A stretch of DNA of 64,000 bases from JAHEJE01 sp965216335 (GTDB lineage: Bacteria; Pseudomonadota; Alphaproteobacteria; Rhizobiales; Aestuariivirgaceae). A model generated the notes under the pieces. The model was not told the origin of the DNA, made no database searches, and saw only the letters and a program-made list of their open reading frames with translations. The position numbers and the translations under genes are program-made. Where the stretch lies: assembly GCA_965216335.1 (NCBI GenBank), contig OZ244154.1, forward strand, positions 744,001-808,000, written 5' to 3'. Shown piece after piece: positions 42,062 through 51,862 of this stretch (positions are counted from its first letter, which is position 1; the number at the start of each line of letters is the position of its first letter).

Positions 42062-42982
42062 TCAGACCCGCTGTCGTTTGGGCCGAAGGGCAAGACCGGG
42101 CATCTGCGCCAGCACCGCCCCGAGCACCACCAGCGTCGCACCGGCAATCGTCTGCCCGGAGATTACGCCGCCAAGCGACAGCGCCATCAGCATGACGTAG
42201 AACGGCACCATGTTGTGATGCATGGCGGCGATGGTGACACCGATCATCCGGCTGGACGCGAACCACAGCGCGGTCGTGCCGCCGATTGCCACCGCACCGG
42301 TCCAGGCGATCATCGCCAGTGAGGCCGGTGTGAGATCGTACATGAGCGGAATCACGCCCACAAGCAGCGAAAACTCCGCCGCGATGCCGGTCATCAAGGC
42401 CGAAACGGTCATGCAGATCGCCGCCTTGGCCAGCGCTGAGATGTGTGGCGAAACGGTGACGATGACCCGCGTATGCCAAGCATAGCATAACACGCCGATG
42501 GCGATCATCACCGCACCGATGACCGAGCCTTCGCCCTCACCACCGCTGCCCCCTTGCAACCCCATGCTGGCCAGAAAGCCGCCGACCACCGCCAAGACGA
42601 TGCCGGCCGCGAGCATGATCGTCAGCCGTTCGGTTCGCGTCGCCAGCCCGATGGCGACCGACGCCACCGGCAGCGACGAAACGATCACCGCTGCCGTCAC
42701 CGGATCGACATGTGCCTGCCCCCAAACGAACAGCAGGTTGGAAGCGCTGAGCAGCAGACCGCCGGCACCAGCCATGTGCACCACCCGCATGGCGAACAAC
42801 TGCCGCCACTGGCCAACGGCGATGGTGATGGCGATGAGCGCAATGGCCGCAACCCCGGCCCGCACCGGCGTCAGCAGCACCGGATGCCAGTCCGCCAGCA
42901 ACCGGTCGGCGATCGGAAAATTGGTCGCCCAAAGCGCCATGCACAACACGCCCAGAACATTGCCGGTAATGCGCGGTGACAT
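42062..42982 (-). CDS. EamA/DMT-family transporter
   Basis: The 306-residue protein has ten hydrophobic segments in two EamA repeats. The first repeat contains GVLCMALWATNFPIADRLL and the second GAVMIAIGVLCYAWHTRVI, with ALWFASSRMIGVTIAAMHHN near the end of the protein. DMT carriers export amino acids or small metabolites. The ATG at 42982 is preferred, though GTG at 42997 is in frame. It is directly followed by the MFS gene. Confidence 0.85.
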   Translation of the reverse strand: MSPRITGNVLGVLCMALWATNFPIADRLLADWHPVLLTPVRAGVAAIALIAITIAVGQWRQLFAMRVVHMAGAGGLLLSASNLLFVWGQAHVDPVTAAVIVSSLPVASVAIGLATRTERLTIMLAAGIVLAVVGGFLASMGLQGGSGGEGEGSVIGAVMIAIGVLCYAWHTRVIVTVSPHISALAKAAICMTVSALMTGIAAEFSLLVGVIPLMYDLTPASLAMIAWTGAVAIGGTTALWFASSRMIGVTIAAMHHNMVPFYVMLMALSLGGVISGQTIAGATLVVLGAVLAQMPGLALRPKRQRV

Positions 42983-43189
42983 GATCCCGTAGCCCACTCA
43001 CTGATTGCGCCGAACAGTTCACGCTAGCGCAAAATCAGGAAGGGCAAAAGCAGGGAATATCAGGCGGCGATCCGGCCATGAACTCGCGCGGCGGCGACAA
43101 ACGCCGATACCACAGGTTGTCATTTGCAGACACTCCGTGGCATGTCTGATTGAAAGTCTGACACATCTGCACCCAACAGCAAACATACT

Positions 43190-45562
43190 ATGCCGCAACA
43201 CCTGCCCATCGAAACCCTGCGCGATCTGGAGAAGAAGCTGCTTTGGCTCGCTTCCCAGACCATCCATCACGCCAACCACGGCCGAGACAATTCGGACGGG
43301 CTGAAAGTCGGCGGCCATCAGGCGTCCTGCGCCTCGCTGACCACCATCATGACGGCGCTGTACTTCGCTGTTCTCCGGCCGCAAGACCGGGTCGCGGTCA
43401 AGCCGCATGCCAGCCCGGTGTTCCACGCGATCCAGTACCTTTTCGGCAACCAGACGCTCGACAAGCTGAAGAATTTCCGCGGCCTGAAGGGCGCCCAGTC
43501 CTATCCCTCGCGCACCAAGGACATCGACGATGTGGATTTTTCGACCGGCTCGGTCGGCCTCGGTGTCGCGATTACGGCATTTGCCAGCCTGGTGCAGGAC
43601 TACATCCATGCCAAGGACTGGGGCACGGATTGGCCCACCGGCCGCATGATTGCGCTGGTTGGTGACGCCGAGCTGGACGAAGGCAACATCTACGAGGCGC
43701 TTATCGAAGGCTGGAAGCACGGCCTGCGCAACACCTGGTGGGTGATCGACTACAACCGCCAGAGCCTCGATGCGGTCATAAAGGCGCCGCTGACCCCGAA
43801 ACTGCAGGCCACCTTCGAAAACATGGGCTGGCGCGTGGTGACGCTGAAGTTCGGCAAGAAGCTGGAGGCAGTCCGCCAAAAGCCCGGCGGACAGGCGATT
43901 TGCGACTGGATTGAGGCGTGCGACAACGCGCTTTATTCCGCCCTCACATTCCAGGGCGGCGCCAGCTGGCGCGAGCAGTTGATTCAGGATCTGAAGGACG
44001 ATGCCGAAGCCCTTGAGGTGATTCAAGGATTGGACGACGACGCCCTCGGCACCCTGATGACCAACCTCGGCGGCCATTGCCTGGAAACCCTGCTGGAGGC
44101 CTTCGGCGCAATCGACGACGACCAGCCGACCTGCTTCATCTGCTACACGGTGAAGGGCTACGGCCTGCCGCTCGCCGGTCACAAGGACAACCACGCAGGC
44201 CTGATGACCCCGCAGCAAATGGTCCAGTTCAAGGCCGCCAACAACATTCTCGATGGCGAGGAGTGGTCGAAGACCGCAGGACTCAACAGGACGCAGCAGG
44301 AGCTGGACGAATTGCTGGCCCAAGTGCCGTTCAACGCCAAGGGCATGCGCGGGCTCAAGGCCCCAAAGGTGCCCGTTGGGACGCTACCTTTGCCGGAAAT
44401 CAAGGGCGCCATGTCGACCCAGCAGGGTTTTGGCCTGGTGCTGCAGGAGATCGCCCGTACCGACACCCCTCTGGCCGCGCGCATCGTCACCACATCGCCT
44501 GACGTCACTGTGTCGACAAACCTCGGTCCCTGGGTCAACCGGCGCGGCGTCTACGACGAACACCAGGTCGAGGACGTGTTCCAGACCCGCAAGCTGATGT
44601 CGGCCCAGCGCTGGGGCATGGGTCCCGCAGGGCAGCACATCGAACTGGGCATCGCCGAAAACAACCTGTTCATCCTGCTCGCCGCCCTCGGCCTGTCGCA
44701 CCAGGTTTTCGGCGAGCGCCTGCTGCCCATTGGCACTTTGTACGACCCGTTCATCGCCCGCGGTCTCGATGCCCTCAACTATGCCTGCTATCAGGACGCC
44801 CGCTTCATCCTGGTCGCCACTCCGTCCGGCATATCGCTGGCCCCGGAGGGCGGTGCCCACCAGTCCGTCGGCACTCCGCTCATCGGCATGGCCCAGGACG
44901 GCATCGCCAGCTTCGAGCCGGCCTTTGTCGATGAATTGGCGGCAATCCTTGAATGGGCTTTCGAATACATTCAACGCGACGCCGGCACCGCCGGATTGGA
45001 CGACTGGCTGCACGAGGAAGACGGCGGCTCGGTCTACCTGCGCCTGACCACCCGCAGCCTCGACCAGCCGATCCGTCCGATGACCGACGGCTTGCGCGAA
45101 GGCATCATCAAGGGCGGCTACTGGTTGCGCGAACCGGTCGAAGGCACGGCCCTGGCAATCGCCTATCAGGGCGCCGTAGCCGACCAGGCCGCCCTGGCGA
45201 TGGGCGACCTGCTGACCCGGTTCCCCGGCGCGGGTCTGCTGGCTGTCACCTCAGCCGACCGCCTCAACGCCGGCTGGAAAGCCGCCCAGACCGCCCAGCA
45301 GCACGGTAAACAGGAGGTCTCCTACGTCGAAGACCTGCTGCGTCCGCTCGACCGCCAGGCCCAGATCGTCACCGTCATTGACGGCCACCCCGCCACCCTG
45401 TCGTGGCTCGGCGGCGTCCATGGCCACAAGGTCCAGGCATTGGGCGTCGAGCACTTCGGCCAGACAGGATCGGTGAGCGATCTCTATGGCGAATACAGGA
45501 TCGACAAAGCCGCAATTGTCGACGCGGCCTTGGCGACGTTGGTCAAGCGGCGGACCTTCTAA
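43190..45562 (+). CDS. Stand-alone homodimeric 2-oxoacid dehydrogenase E1-like enzyme (AceE/MdeB-like)
   Basis: The 790-residue ThDP enzyme has transketolase-type order: GGHQASCASLTTIMTALYF, FSTGSVGLGVAITAFASLV, the ThDP/Mg motif ALVGDAELDEGNIYEAL ending in DYNRQSLD, then the pyrimidine domain GPAGQHIELGIAENNLFILL with catalytic Glu, and GGAHQSVGTPLIG. It resembles AceE and the oxobutyrate enzyme MdeB but is about 100 residues shorter than AceE. No E2 or E3 gene is nearby, so either it uses components encoded elsewhere or it is a transketolase-like enzyme acting alone. A phosphoketolase is unlikely because its signature motifs are absent. Confidence 0.78.
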   Translation: MPQHLPIETLRDLEKKLLWLASQTIHHANHGRDNSDGLKVGGHQASCASLTTIMTALYFAVLRPQDRVAVKPHASPVFHAIQYLFGNQTLDKLKNFRGLKGAQSYPSRTKDIDDVDFSTGSVGLGVAITAFASLVQDYIHAKDWGTDWPTGRMIALVGDAELDEGNIYEALIEGWKHGLRNTWWVIDYNRQSLDAVIKAPLTPKLQATFENMGWRVVTLKFGKKLEAVRQKPGGQAICDWIEACDNALYSALTFQGGASWREQLIQDLKDDAEALEVIQGLDDDALGTLMTNLGGHCLETLLEAFGAIDDDQPTCFICYTVKGYGLPLAGHKDNHAGLMTPQQMVQFKAANNILDGEEWSKTAGLNRTQQELDELLAQVPFNAKGMRGLKAPKVPVGTLPLPEIKGAMSTQQGFGLVLQEIARTDTPLAARIVTTSPDVTVSTNLGPWVNRRGVYDEHQVEDVFQTRKLMSAQRWGMGPAGQHIELGIAENNLFILLAALGLSHQVFGERLLPIGTLYDPFIARGLDALNYACYQDARFILVATPSGISLAPEGGAHQSVGTPLIGMAQDGIASFEPAFVDELAAILEWAFEYIQRDAGTAGLDDWLHEEDGGSVYLRLTTRSLDQPIRPMTDGLREGIIKGGYWLREPVEGTALAIAYQGAVADQAALAMGDLLTRFPGAGLLAVTSADRLNAGWKAAQTAQQHGKQEVSYVEDLLRPLDRQAQIVTVIDGHPATLSWLGGVHGHKVQALGVEHFGQTGSVSDLYGEYRIDKAAIVDAALATLVKRRTF

Positions 45563-45587
45563 CAAACATAGACCAGCGAAAGAGACA

Positions 45588-45863
45588 CTATTTGTATCTG
45601 AATTCTTCCGGCAGCAGATAGTTCTTATCCTTGCTGCCCAAGCAGTCCTTGTATTTCAACCACAGCGCTCGTCTTTCATGCTCGCTTATCTCACCGGTAC
45701 GCGCCTGTCGTTCACCTCGCAACGCGCGGACCTTAGAAATGTGGCACGCCGCCCGCTCGACATCGGTATTCAATCCGAAGGCGTATACTGGCTCAGGACT
45801 GAAACTCACAGCGATAGAACTCGCGGTGAAGCTCAGCATCAGAAATGCGGATCTCCCAAACAT
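45588..45863 (-). CDS. Small exported protein of unknown function
   Basis: The 91-residue product starts with a signal-like segment (MFGRSAFLMLSFTASSIAVS, likely cut near VYA). A charged mature part follows with two Cys (ERAACHISKVRALRGE and KYKDCLGSKDKNYLLP). The TTG further upstream is less likely than the ATG at 45863. The A/T content is higher than in neighbours. No family is recognised. The 240-base gap to livG holds a 12-base palindrome ACAATGCATTGT at 45889-45900 and nothing else I can name. Confidence 0.6.
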   Translation of the reverse strand: MFGRSAFLMLSFTASSIAVSFSPEPVYAFGLNTDVERAACHISKVRALRGERQARTGEISEHERRALWLKYKDCLGSKDKNYLLPEEFRYK

Positions 45864-46103
45864 CGATCTTGGACCTCGTAACAATTTTACAATGCATTGT
45901 AGAGCTCATGTTGAGTATATGTTTCCATCAACAGCCATTGCGATCAACAGGCGTTGACTTGGGTCAAGGCAGTTTGCCCGACCCGGCACAACGAACCGCA
46001 AGCGGTGTGATCATTGGTCCAGACGCCCTTGCCATTGCACCCCCTGCCCGGCCCGGCTACAAATGTCAGCCATGGTGCGGGGTTCAACGGGGCGACGGGT
46101 GAT

Positions 46104-46879
46104 ATGTCGGTCGGGCTGGATGTACAGCATGTCTCCAAAGCGTTTGGCGGGCTGAAGGTTATTCAGGACTGCTCGCTGTGCGTTGCCGAAGGCACGATCA
46201 CCGGGCTGATCGGACCGAACGGGGCAGGCAAGTCGACGCTGTTCAACCTGATCGCCGGCAACCTGAAGCCCGACAGCGGACGCATCCTGCTCGGCAACGA
46301 GGATATTACCGGCCTTTCCTCCAGCCAGCTGTTTCACAAGGGGCTCTTGCGCACGTTTCAGATCGCCCATGAATTCTCCAACCTGACGGTTCTTGAGAAC
46401 CTGATGATGGTGCCGCGCGAGCAATCCGGCGAAGACCTCGACTCGGCTTGGTTCCGTCCGGTTCTTGTGCGACGCCAGGAGATCGGCGTGCTGGCGCAGG
46501 CCAAGGAGGTGATCGACTTTCTCAAGCTGACCCACCTGAGCAATGAGCGGGCCGGCAACCTGTCCGGCGGCCAGAAGAAGCTGCTGGAACTCGGCCGCAC
46601 CATGATGGTGGATTCGCGCATCGTTCTGCTCGACGAGATCGCCGCAGGCGTTAATCGTACGCTGCTGAATGACCTGATGGGTCACATCCTGCGCCTTAAC
46701 CGCGAGCACGGTTACACGTTCTGTGTTATCGAGCACGACATGGACCTGATCGCCAAGCTGTGCGACCCGGTGATCGTACTGGTGCAGGGTCATGTCATGA
46801 CGCAAGGCACAATCGAGGAGGTCCAGGCCGACGAACGCGTCGTCGAGGCTTATTTCGGCGGCGCACCGGAGGCGGTGAG

Positions 46880-46883
<4 letters not shown>
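46104..46883 (+). CDS. livG: Branched-chain amino acid ABC transporter ATP-binding protein LivG
   Basis: The 259-residue ATPase shows Walker A GLIGPNGAGKSTLFNLIAG, the LivG-type RTFQIAHEFSNLTVLENLM, signature LSGGQKKLLELGRTMMV and Walker B RIVLLDEIAAGVN. The usual P after the Walker B Glu is replaced (DEIAAG), as is common in this subfamily. It energises uptake with LivF, LivH and LivM. The start at 46104 was chosen because upstream codons are not conserved. It overlaps livF. Confidence 0.93.
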
Positions 46884-47584
<701 letters not shown>

Positions 47585-47594
47585 GGTAAGGCAC

Positions 47595-48602
47595 ATGAAC
47601 GAGATCGTCTTCTTCATCAACAAGGTTCTGGTGTCCGGCGCGGTGATCGGCTCTATCTACGCCATGGGCGCCATCGGCGTCACGCTGGTATTCTCCATCC
47701 TGCGCTTTGCCCACTTCGCCCACGGCGACATCATGACGCTCGGCGCCTTCATCGCATTTGCATTGACGCTGATGTTTCCCGAAGCAGGAAGCCTGATCGG
47801 ACTGCCGACCGGTTTCGTGATGTTGCCGATCGCCATGGTCTTGACGGCGCTGACGGCGATCTTCCTCGACAGAACTTTCTATAAGCCGCTGCGCCGGAAC
47901 AAGGTCGCACCGGTGGTGATGGTGATGGCCTCGATCGGCGTGACCCTGATGCTGCAGGGCCTGATCCGCCTGTTTGCCGGCCCATCGGCGCGCAACTTCT
48001 ACATTGCCGAGCGCAAGGACATCTTTCGCATCCAACTGCCCTTCGAGGGCGTGACCCGCAAAATCACCATCACCGAACCGCAAATCCTGCTGTTCATCTT
48101 CACCGCCGTGGCGGTGATCGCGCTGCATCTGTTCTTGACACGCTCCCGGCTGGGCAAGGCGATGCGCGCCATGTCGGACAATGCCGATCTCGCCCGGGTG
48201 TCCGGCATTCGCACCGACGTGGTGGTATGGACGACATGGGCGATCGCCGGGGCCCTTGCGGCGGCGGCGGGCACGCTGTTGTCGCTCGACGTGACGTTGA
48301 AGCCCGACCTCAGCTTCAACCTGCTTCTGCCAATCTTTGCCGCGGCCATCGTCGGCGGTGTCGGCCAGCCCTACGGCGCCATCGCCGGTGGCTTCGTTGT
48401 CGGTTTTGCCGAGACCCTGGCCGTGTTCAACTGGTCGATTCTGCTCAGGCCCATCGCCCATCTGCTGCCGGACTGGATCGAAGTGCCCGCAAAGCTGGCC
48501 TTCGTACCCACCGAGTATAAGCTGACCGTACCGTTCGTTATTCTGGTGATCATCCTGATCTGGCGTCCGACCGGTATATTCAAGGGTAAGGTGATCACCT
48601 GA
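47595..48602 (+). CDS. livH: Branched-chain amino acid ABC transporter permease LivH
   Basis: The 335-residue inner-membrane protein has about eight hydrophobic helices and LivH motifs: GSIYAMGAIGVTLVFSILRF, HFAHGDIMTLGAF, RSRLGKAMRAMSDNADLARV (the EAA-like loop contacting the ATPases) and GGVGQPYGAIAGGFVVGFAE. The ribosome site GAGGTAAGG lies before ATG. Its stop overlaps the livM start as TGATG. Confidence 0.92.
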   Translation: MNEIVFFINKVLVSGAVIGSIYAMGAIGVTLVFSILRFAHFAHGDIMTLGAFIAFALTLMFPEAGSLIGLPTGFVMLPIAMVLTALTAIFLDRTFYKPLRRNKVAPVVMVMASIGVTLMLQGLIRLFAGPSARNFYIAERKDIFRIQLPFEGVTRKITITEPQILLFIFTAVAVIALHLFLTRSRLGKAMRAMSDNADLARVSGIRTDVVVWTTWAIAGALAAAAGTLLSLDVTLKPDLSFNLLLPIFAAAIVGGVGQPYGAIAGGFVVGFAETLAVFNWSILLRPIAHLLPDWIEVPAKLAFVPTEYKLTVPFVILVIILIWRPTGIFKGKVIT

Positions 48603-49861
48603 TGAAGTGGAAACGCGAACTTATCGTTATCGCATTCTGTGCCGCCGCGATTGTTGTGATCATCCAGCAATTCGGCTCCGCCTACGCGGTACGCATGCTG
48701 GTGGAGGCGAGCTGCTACGCCATCCTGGCGCTCGGGCTCAACATTCAGTGGGGCTACGCCGGTCTGTTCAACGCCGGCGTCATGGGTTTCGTCGCCGTAG
48801 GCGGTGTGATGACCATGCTGATCAGCTATCCGGTCAACCAGACGTTCTGGGCCTCAACGGCACCGGGCATGCTTGGCAAGGCCTTGCTGTATGGCCTGAT
48901 TACCGTTGTTGCAGTACTGGTGCTACGGCACTTCAAGCGCCGGGGCCTGCATCGCGGGCTGGCGACATTCCTGATGGTGGTGATCATCGCAATCGGCTAC
49001 CTGATGACCATCACGACGCTCGACCCGGCCGCCAAGCTCATCGAAAGCGAGGCCGGCTTTGTCGGCGGACTGGGCCTGCCGGTGTGGCTCGGCTGGGTCG
49101 TCGGCGGCATCGCAGCCGGCGCCATTGCCTATTTCATCGGTCGGATTTGCCTCGGGCTCAGATCGGACTACCTCGCCATCGCCACATTGGGCATTGCCGA
49201 AATCATCAAGGCGGTGCTCAAGAATGCCGACTGGCTGACCAGGGGCACCCTGACCGTCTCCCCCCTGCCCTGGCCGGTCCCGACGCCGGATGACATCGGC
49301 TTTGTCGCCGCCCGCTCGGCTTATCTGGCTGTAACGGCAGCCCTCGTCGTCATCATCTTCATCATGATGCAGCGCGCCTACCAGGCCCCCTGGGGCCGCA
49401 TGATGCGCGCCATCCGCGACAATGAAGTCTCCGCCGGATCGATGGGCAAGGACGTCAACCGGCGGCGGTTGGAAATCTTCATCCTCGGTTCGGTTCTTAT
49501 GGGCATCGGCGGCGCAGCGCTGATCAGCTTTGCCCGCATTTTCGACCCCGCCGGCTTCATCCCGCTCAACCACACCTTCCTGGTCTGGGTCATGGTGATC
49601 CTCGGCGGTGCCGGCAACAACCTCGGTGCCATTGTCGGTGCGCTGCTGGTCTACATCATCTGGACCCTGTCGGAGCCCGCCGCACTGCTGATGTTCGAAG
49701 CCGTGCGGGCCGGCGGCGAAAGCTGGTTCGGCTGGGAGGCCCCCTCGGACCTCAACTCCCGCGCCCTGCAGATGCGTGTGTTTGTCATCGGTCTGACCAT
49801 CACGCTGGTCCTGCGCTACGCACCCAAGGGTCTGCTGCCGGAAGCAGTCAACCGACAGTGA
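48602..49861 (+). CDS. livM: Branched-chain amino acid ABC transporter permease LivM
   Basis: The 419-residue permease has the LivM features YAILALGLNIQWGYAGLFNA, FIGRICLGLRSDYLAIATLG, the EAA-like loop WGRMMRAIRDNEVSAGSMGK and FLVWVMVILGGAGNNLGAIV. It is somewhat longer than E. coli-type transmembrane cores because of a hydrophobic insertion around residues 80-150. It is the last gene of the plus-strand transporter operon. The substrate-binding gene is convergent just downstream. Confidence 0.92.
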   Translation: MKWKRELIVIAFCAAAIVVIIQQFGSAYAVRMLVEASCYAILALGLNIQWGYAGLFNAGVMGFVAVGGVMTMLISYPVNQTFWASTAPGMLGKALLYGLITVVAVLVLRHFKRRGLHRGLATFLMVVIIAIGYLMTITTLDPAAKLIESEAGFVGGLGLPVWLGWVVGGIAAGAIAYFIGRICLGLRSDYLAIATLGIAEIIKAVLKNADWLTRGTLTVSPLPWPVPTPDDIGFVAARSAYLAVTAALVVIIFIMMQRAYQAPWGRMMRAIRDNEVSAGSMGKDVNRRRLEIFILGSVLMGIGGAALISFARIFDPAGFIPLNHTFLVWVMVILGGAGNNLGAIVGALLVYIIWTLSEPAALLMFEAVRAGGESWFGWEAPSDLNSRALQMRVFVIGLTITLVLRYAPKGLLPEAVNRQ

Positions 49862-49862
49862 C

Positions 49863-49890
49863 AAAAAAAAGCCCGGCCGGAGCCGGGCTT
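49863..49890 (-). terminator. Intrinsic terminator of the livJ transcript
   Basis: Read on the minus strand, AAGCCCGG and CCGGGCTT form an 8-bp stem with a 6-base loop and are followed by a run of eight T. It lies 25 bases beyond the livJ stop. It also falls directly behind the livM stop, but no T-run follows the stem in that direction. Confidence 0.85.
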
Positions 49891-49914
49891 GCCTGAGATG
49901 TGAGGCGAGTGGTT

Positions 49915-51120
49915 TTACATGGCCGGACCGACTTCAACGAACTTTCCGTCCTTGACCATCATTTCGACAATCACGCCTGGGACGTCGCCGGCAGCGTCGA
50001 ACTCATGGCTGCCGCTGGCGCCGTCGTAGTTGATGTCCTTGCCCTCTGCCAGCAGCTTCTTGGCCTTTTCCCATTCGCCGGGCAGGATCGTCTCGCCTGG
50101 CGCACTGGACACAGCCCGCAGAGCAGCGTTGAGGCCTGCGCGGTCAGCCGAACCGTTCTTTTCGATCGCCAAGGCCAGCAGGAAAGCGGCATCATAAGAC
50201 TGGGCCGCGAAAACGGCGGTTGGATCCAGTCCGCCATCCTTGGCTAGCTTGTCGAACACGCCTGCACCGGCGATGTCCGGCGTCCCAGGCTTGGTGGCGA
50301 TCATGCTTGCGACCGTATCCGCACCGACAGCTGCGATCAGCTTGTCGCCGACCATGCCGTCACCACCGACGAAGCGCTGGAAGTTACCGCTCTCAGCCGC
50401 CTGGCGGATGATCGTCTGACCGGACCCGTCGGCGTAGGCGAGAACCACCAGGGTATCGGCGCCGGACGACTCGAGCGAACCGATTTCGGCCCGGTAGTCG
50501 GCCTTGCCGTCTTCATGTGCCTCGTTGGCCGCAACAGTGCCGCCTTCGGCCTTGAAGGCCGCCGCGACAGCTTCCGCAAAGCCCTTGCCATAGTCGTTGT
50601 TGACATAGCTAATGGCGATGTTGGTGATGCCCTTGGCCTTCAACAGGCGGGCCAGAACGCCACCCTGATAGGCATCCGAGGGTGCCGTGCGGAACACCAG
50701 GTCCTTGTCGTCGAGTGAAGTCAGCGCCGGCGACGTCGAGGCCGGTGACACCATGACCACATTGCCCGGAATGCCGGCGTTGTTGGCAGAAGCGATGGTG
50801 GCGCCGGAACACAACGCACCGACAATAGCAACCACCTTGTCGGAATTCACCAGCCGGTCGGCGGCGTTCGAGGCTGCCGTGGCATCGGCACACGTGGTGT
50901 CAGCCGTGACAACTTCGATGTTACCCGCCTTGGTACCGCCCTGGTCGTTGACGTGCTTGGCGGCAAGTTTTGCCGCATCGCCGATCGGCGGCGTCAGGCT
51001 CTCGATCGGTCCCGTATAGCCGCCGAGGAAACCGATTTTAACATCGGCCATGGCCGTTGCCGGCAATGCCAGGCTGGCAGCCGCGACCGCGGCCATCAAT
51101 GTGGACTTTAAACGTGTCAT
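49915..51120 (-). CDS. livJ: Branched-chain amino acid ABC transporter periplasmic substrate-binding protein
   Basis: The 401-residue protein has a signal peptide (MTRLKSTLMAAVAAASLALP, cut near MADV) and a type I periplasmic-binding fold: VKIGFLGGYTGPIESLTPP, AKLAAKHVNDQGGTKAG, VAIVGALCSGATIASANNAG and AFAEAV-like dimeric lobe segments such as GKGFAEAVAAAFKAEGGTV. It delivers ligand to LivHM. The true ligand may be an amino acid or a related amide. The Met at 51120 begins the signal; upstream in-frame Met is not conserved. The gene is convergent to livGFHM. Confidence 0.92.
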   Translation of the reverse strand: MTRLKSTLMAAVAAASLALPATAMADVKIGFLGGYTGPIESLTPPIGDAAKLAAKHVNDQGGTKAGNIEVVTADTTCADATAASNAADRLVNSDKVVAIVGALCSGATIASANNAGIPGNVVMVSPASTSPALTSLDDKDLVFRTAPSDAYQGGVLARLLKAKGITNIAISYVNNDYGKGFAEAVAAAFKAEGGTVAANEAHEDGKADYRAEIGSLESSGADTLVVLAYADGSGQTIIRQAAESGNFQRFVGGDGMVGDKLIAAVGADTVASMIATKPGTPDIAGAGVFDKLAKDGGLDPTAVFAAQSYDAAFLLALAIEKNGSADRAGLNAALRAVSSAPGETILPGEWEKAKKLLAEGKDINYDGASGSHEFDAAGDVPGVIVEMMVKDGKFVEVGPAM

Positions 51121-51625
51121 TTGAACTCTCCCTGAATCAACTGAAGCCCGTGTTGAGGCGAGCCTCGCCAGACCGGGCAAACGTACGTGCCCGCTGATTG
51201 CATCTTAACCCCAACCCGGCGGTGCTGCCAGAAATAATCAGTTAGCCAGCCGGCATCAAAGTCGCAGCCGGAACCGCGAGAAACAGTCGTCGGTGTTGCC
51301 CGGCCAGCCGTTCGCCGAAGGTGACAACCATGCCCGCGATTGTCATCGTACAGCTGCCACAACACCTCAAACACGCCCAAACCACTCTTTTTCAATCCAA
51401 ATGACTTCAAGCTCGATGGTGCCTCACTTTCCGGCATCGGTATCGCCGATGAAGTCCTGAACGTCTGTTTGACGCAGTAGCAGGTCCACCAGACAGACAA
51501 ACCGCTGCGGGGCACCCACAATCGTGGTGCCCCGTCTGCTTTGAGGCACACATTTGCGGCTTGACCCGGCCTGTCCCGTCAACGAAAACTGGCGCAACCA
51601 CAAACGCGACAACACAGGACGCGCC
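51121..51625. other. 505-base gap with livJ upstream region and no recognisable gene
   Basis: The first part must carry the livJ promoter and leader. A hairpin (GGGGCACC at 51509-51516, GGTGCCCC at 51526-51533) stands near the far end without a following T-run on either strand. No frame in the middle shows a family feature. The stretch may contain a decayed gene or a regulatory RNA, but I see no positive evidence. Confidence 0.4.
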
Positions 51626-51862
51626 ATGAAACCGTTTTTCGTGCAGATCAAGACCGAACTGGGCAAGGCCTACGATGTGGCAACCGCCCTGGCCGATGCC
51701 GAGATTGCCTCGGAAATCTACTCCACCGCCGGCGGCTACGATCTCATGGTCAAGTTCTACCTCGAAGAAGGTGAGGACGTCGGTCACTTCATCAATGAAC
51801 AGGTCCACTCGATTTCCGGCGTGAAGGACACTTACACCATCGTCACCTTCCGCGCGTTCTAG
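51626..51862 (+). CDS. Stand-alone Lrp/AsnC ligand-binding (RAM) domain protein
   Basis: The 78-residue protein consists only of the RAM domain of Lrp/AsnC regulators: MKPFFVQIKTELGKAYDVA, IYSTAGGYDLMVKFYLEEG and VHSISGVKDTYTIVTFRAF. It has no helix-turn-helix, so it cannot bind DNA alone and may tune an Lrp partner or an enzyme by sensing an amino acid. Its TAG stop is part of the palindromic element that follows, so the original C-terminus may have been altered by the insertion. Confidence 0.88.
   Translation: MKPFFVQIKTELGKAYDVATALADAEIASEIYSTAGGYDLMVKFYLEEGEDVGHFINEQVHSISGVKDTYTIVTFRAF

Noticed and set aside
43190..45562. Phosphoketolase or true transketolase assignment
   Set aside because: The motif order and the long linker between ThDP and pyrimidine domains fit AceE/MdeB-like E1 proteins better.
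49863..49890. Terminator for livM on the plus strand
   Set aside because: The T-run lies only on the minus-strand side of the stem, so it serves livJ.
51407..51808. Minus-strand frame of 133 residues across the RAM-domain gene
   Set aside because: Antisense to a clear Lrp/AsnC RAM domain on the plus strand.
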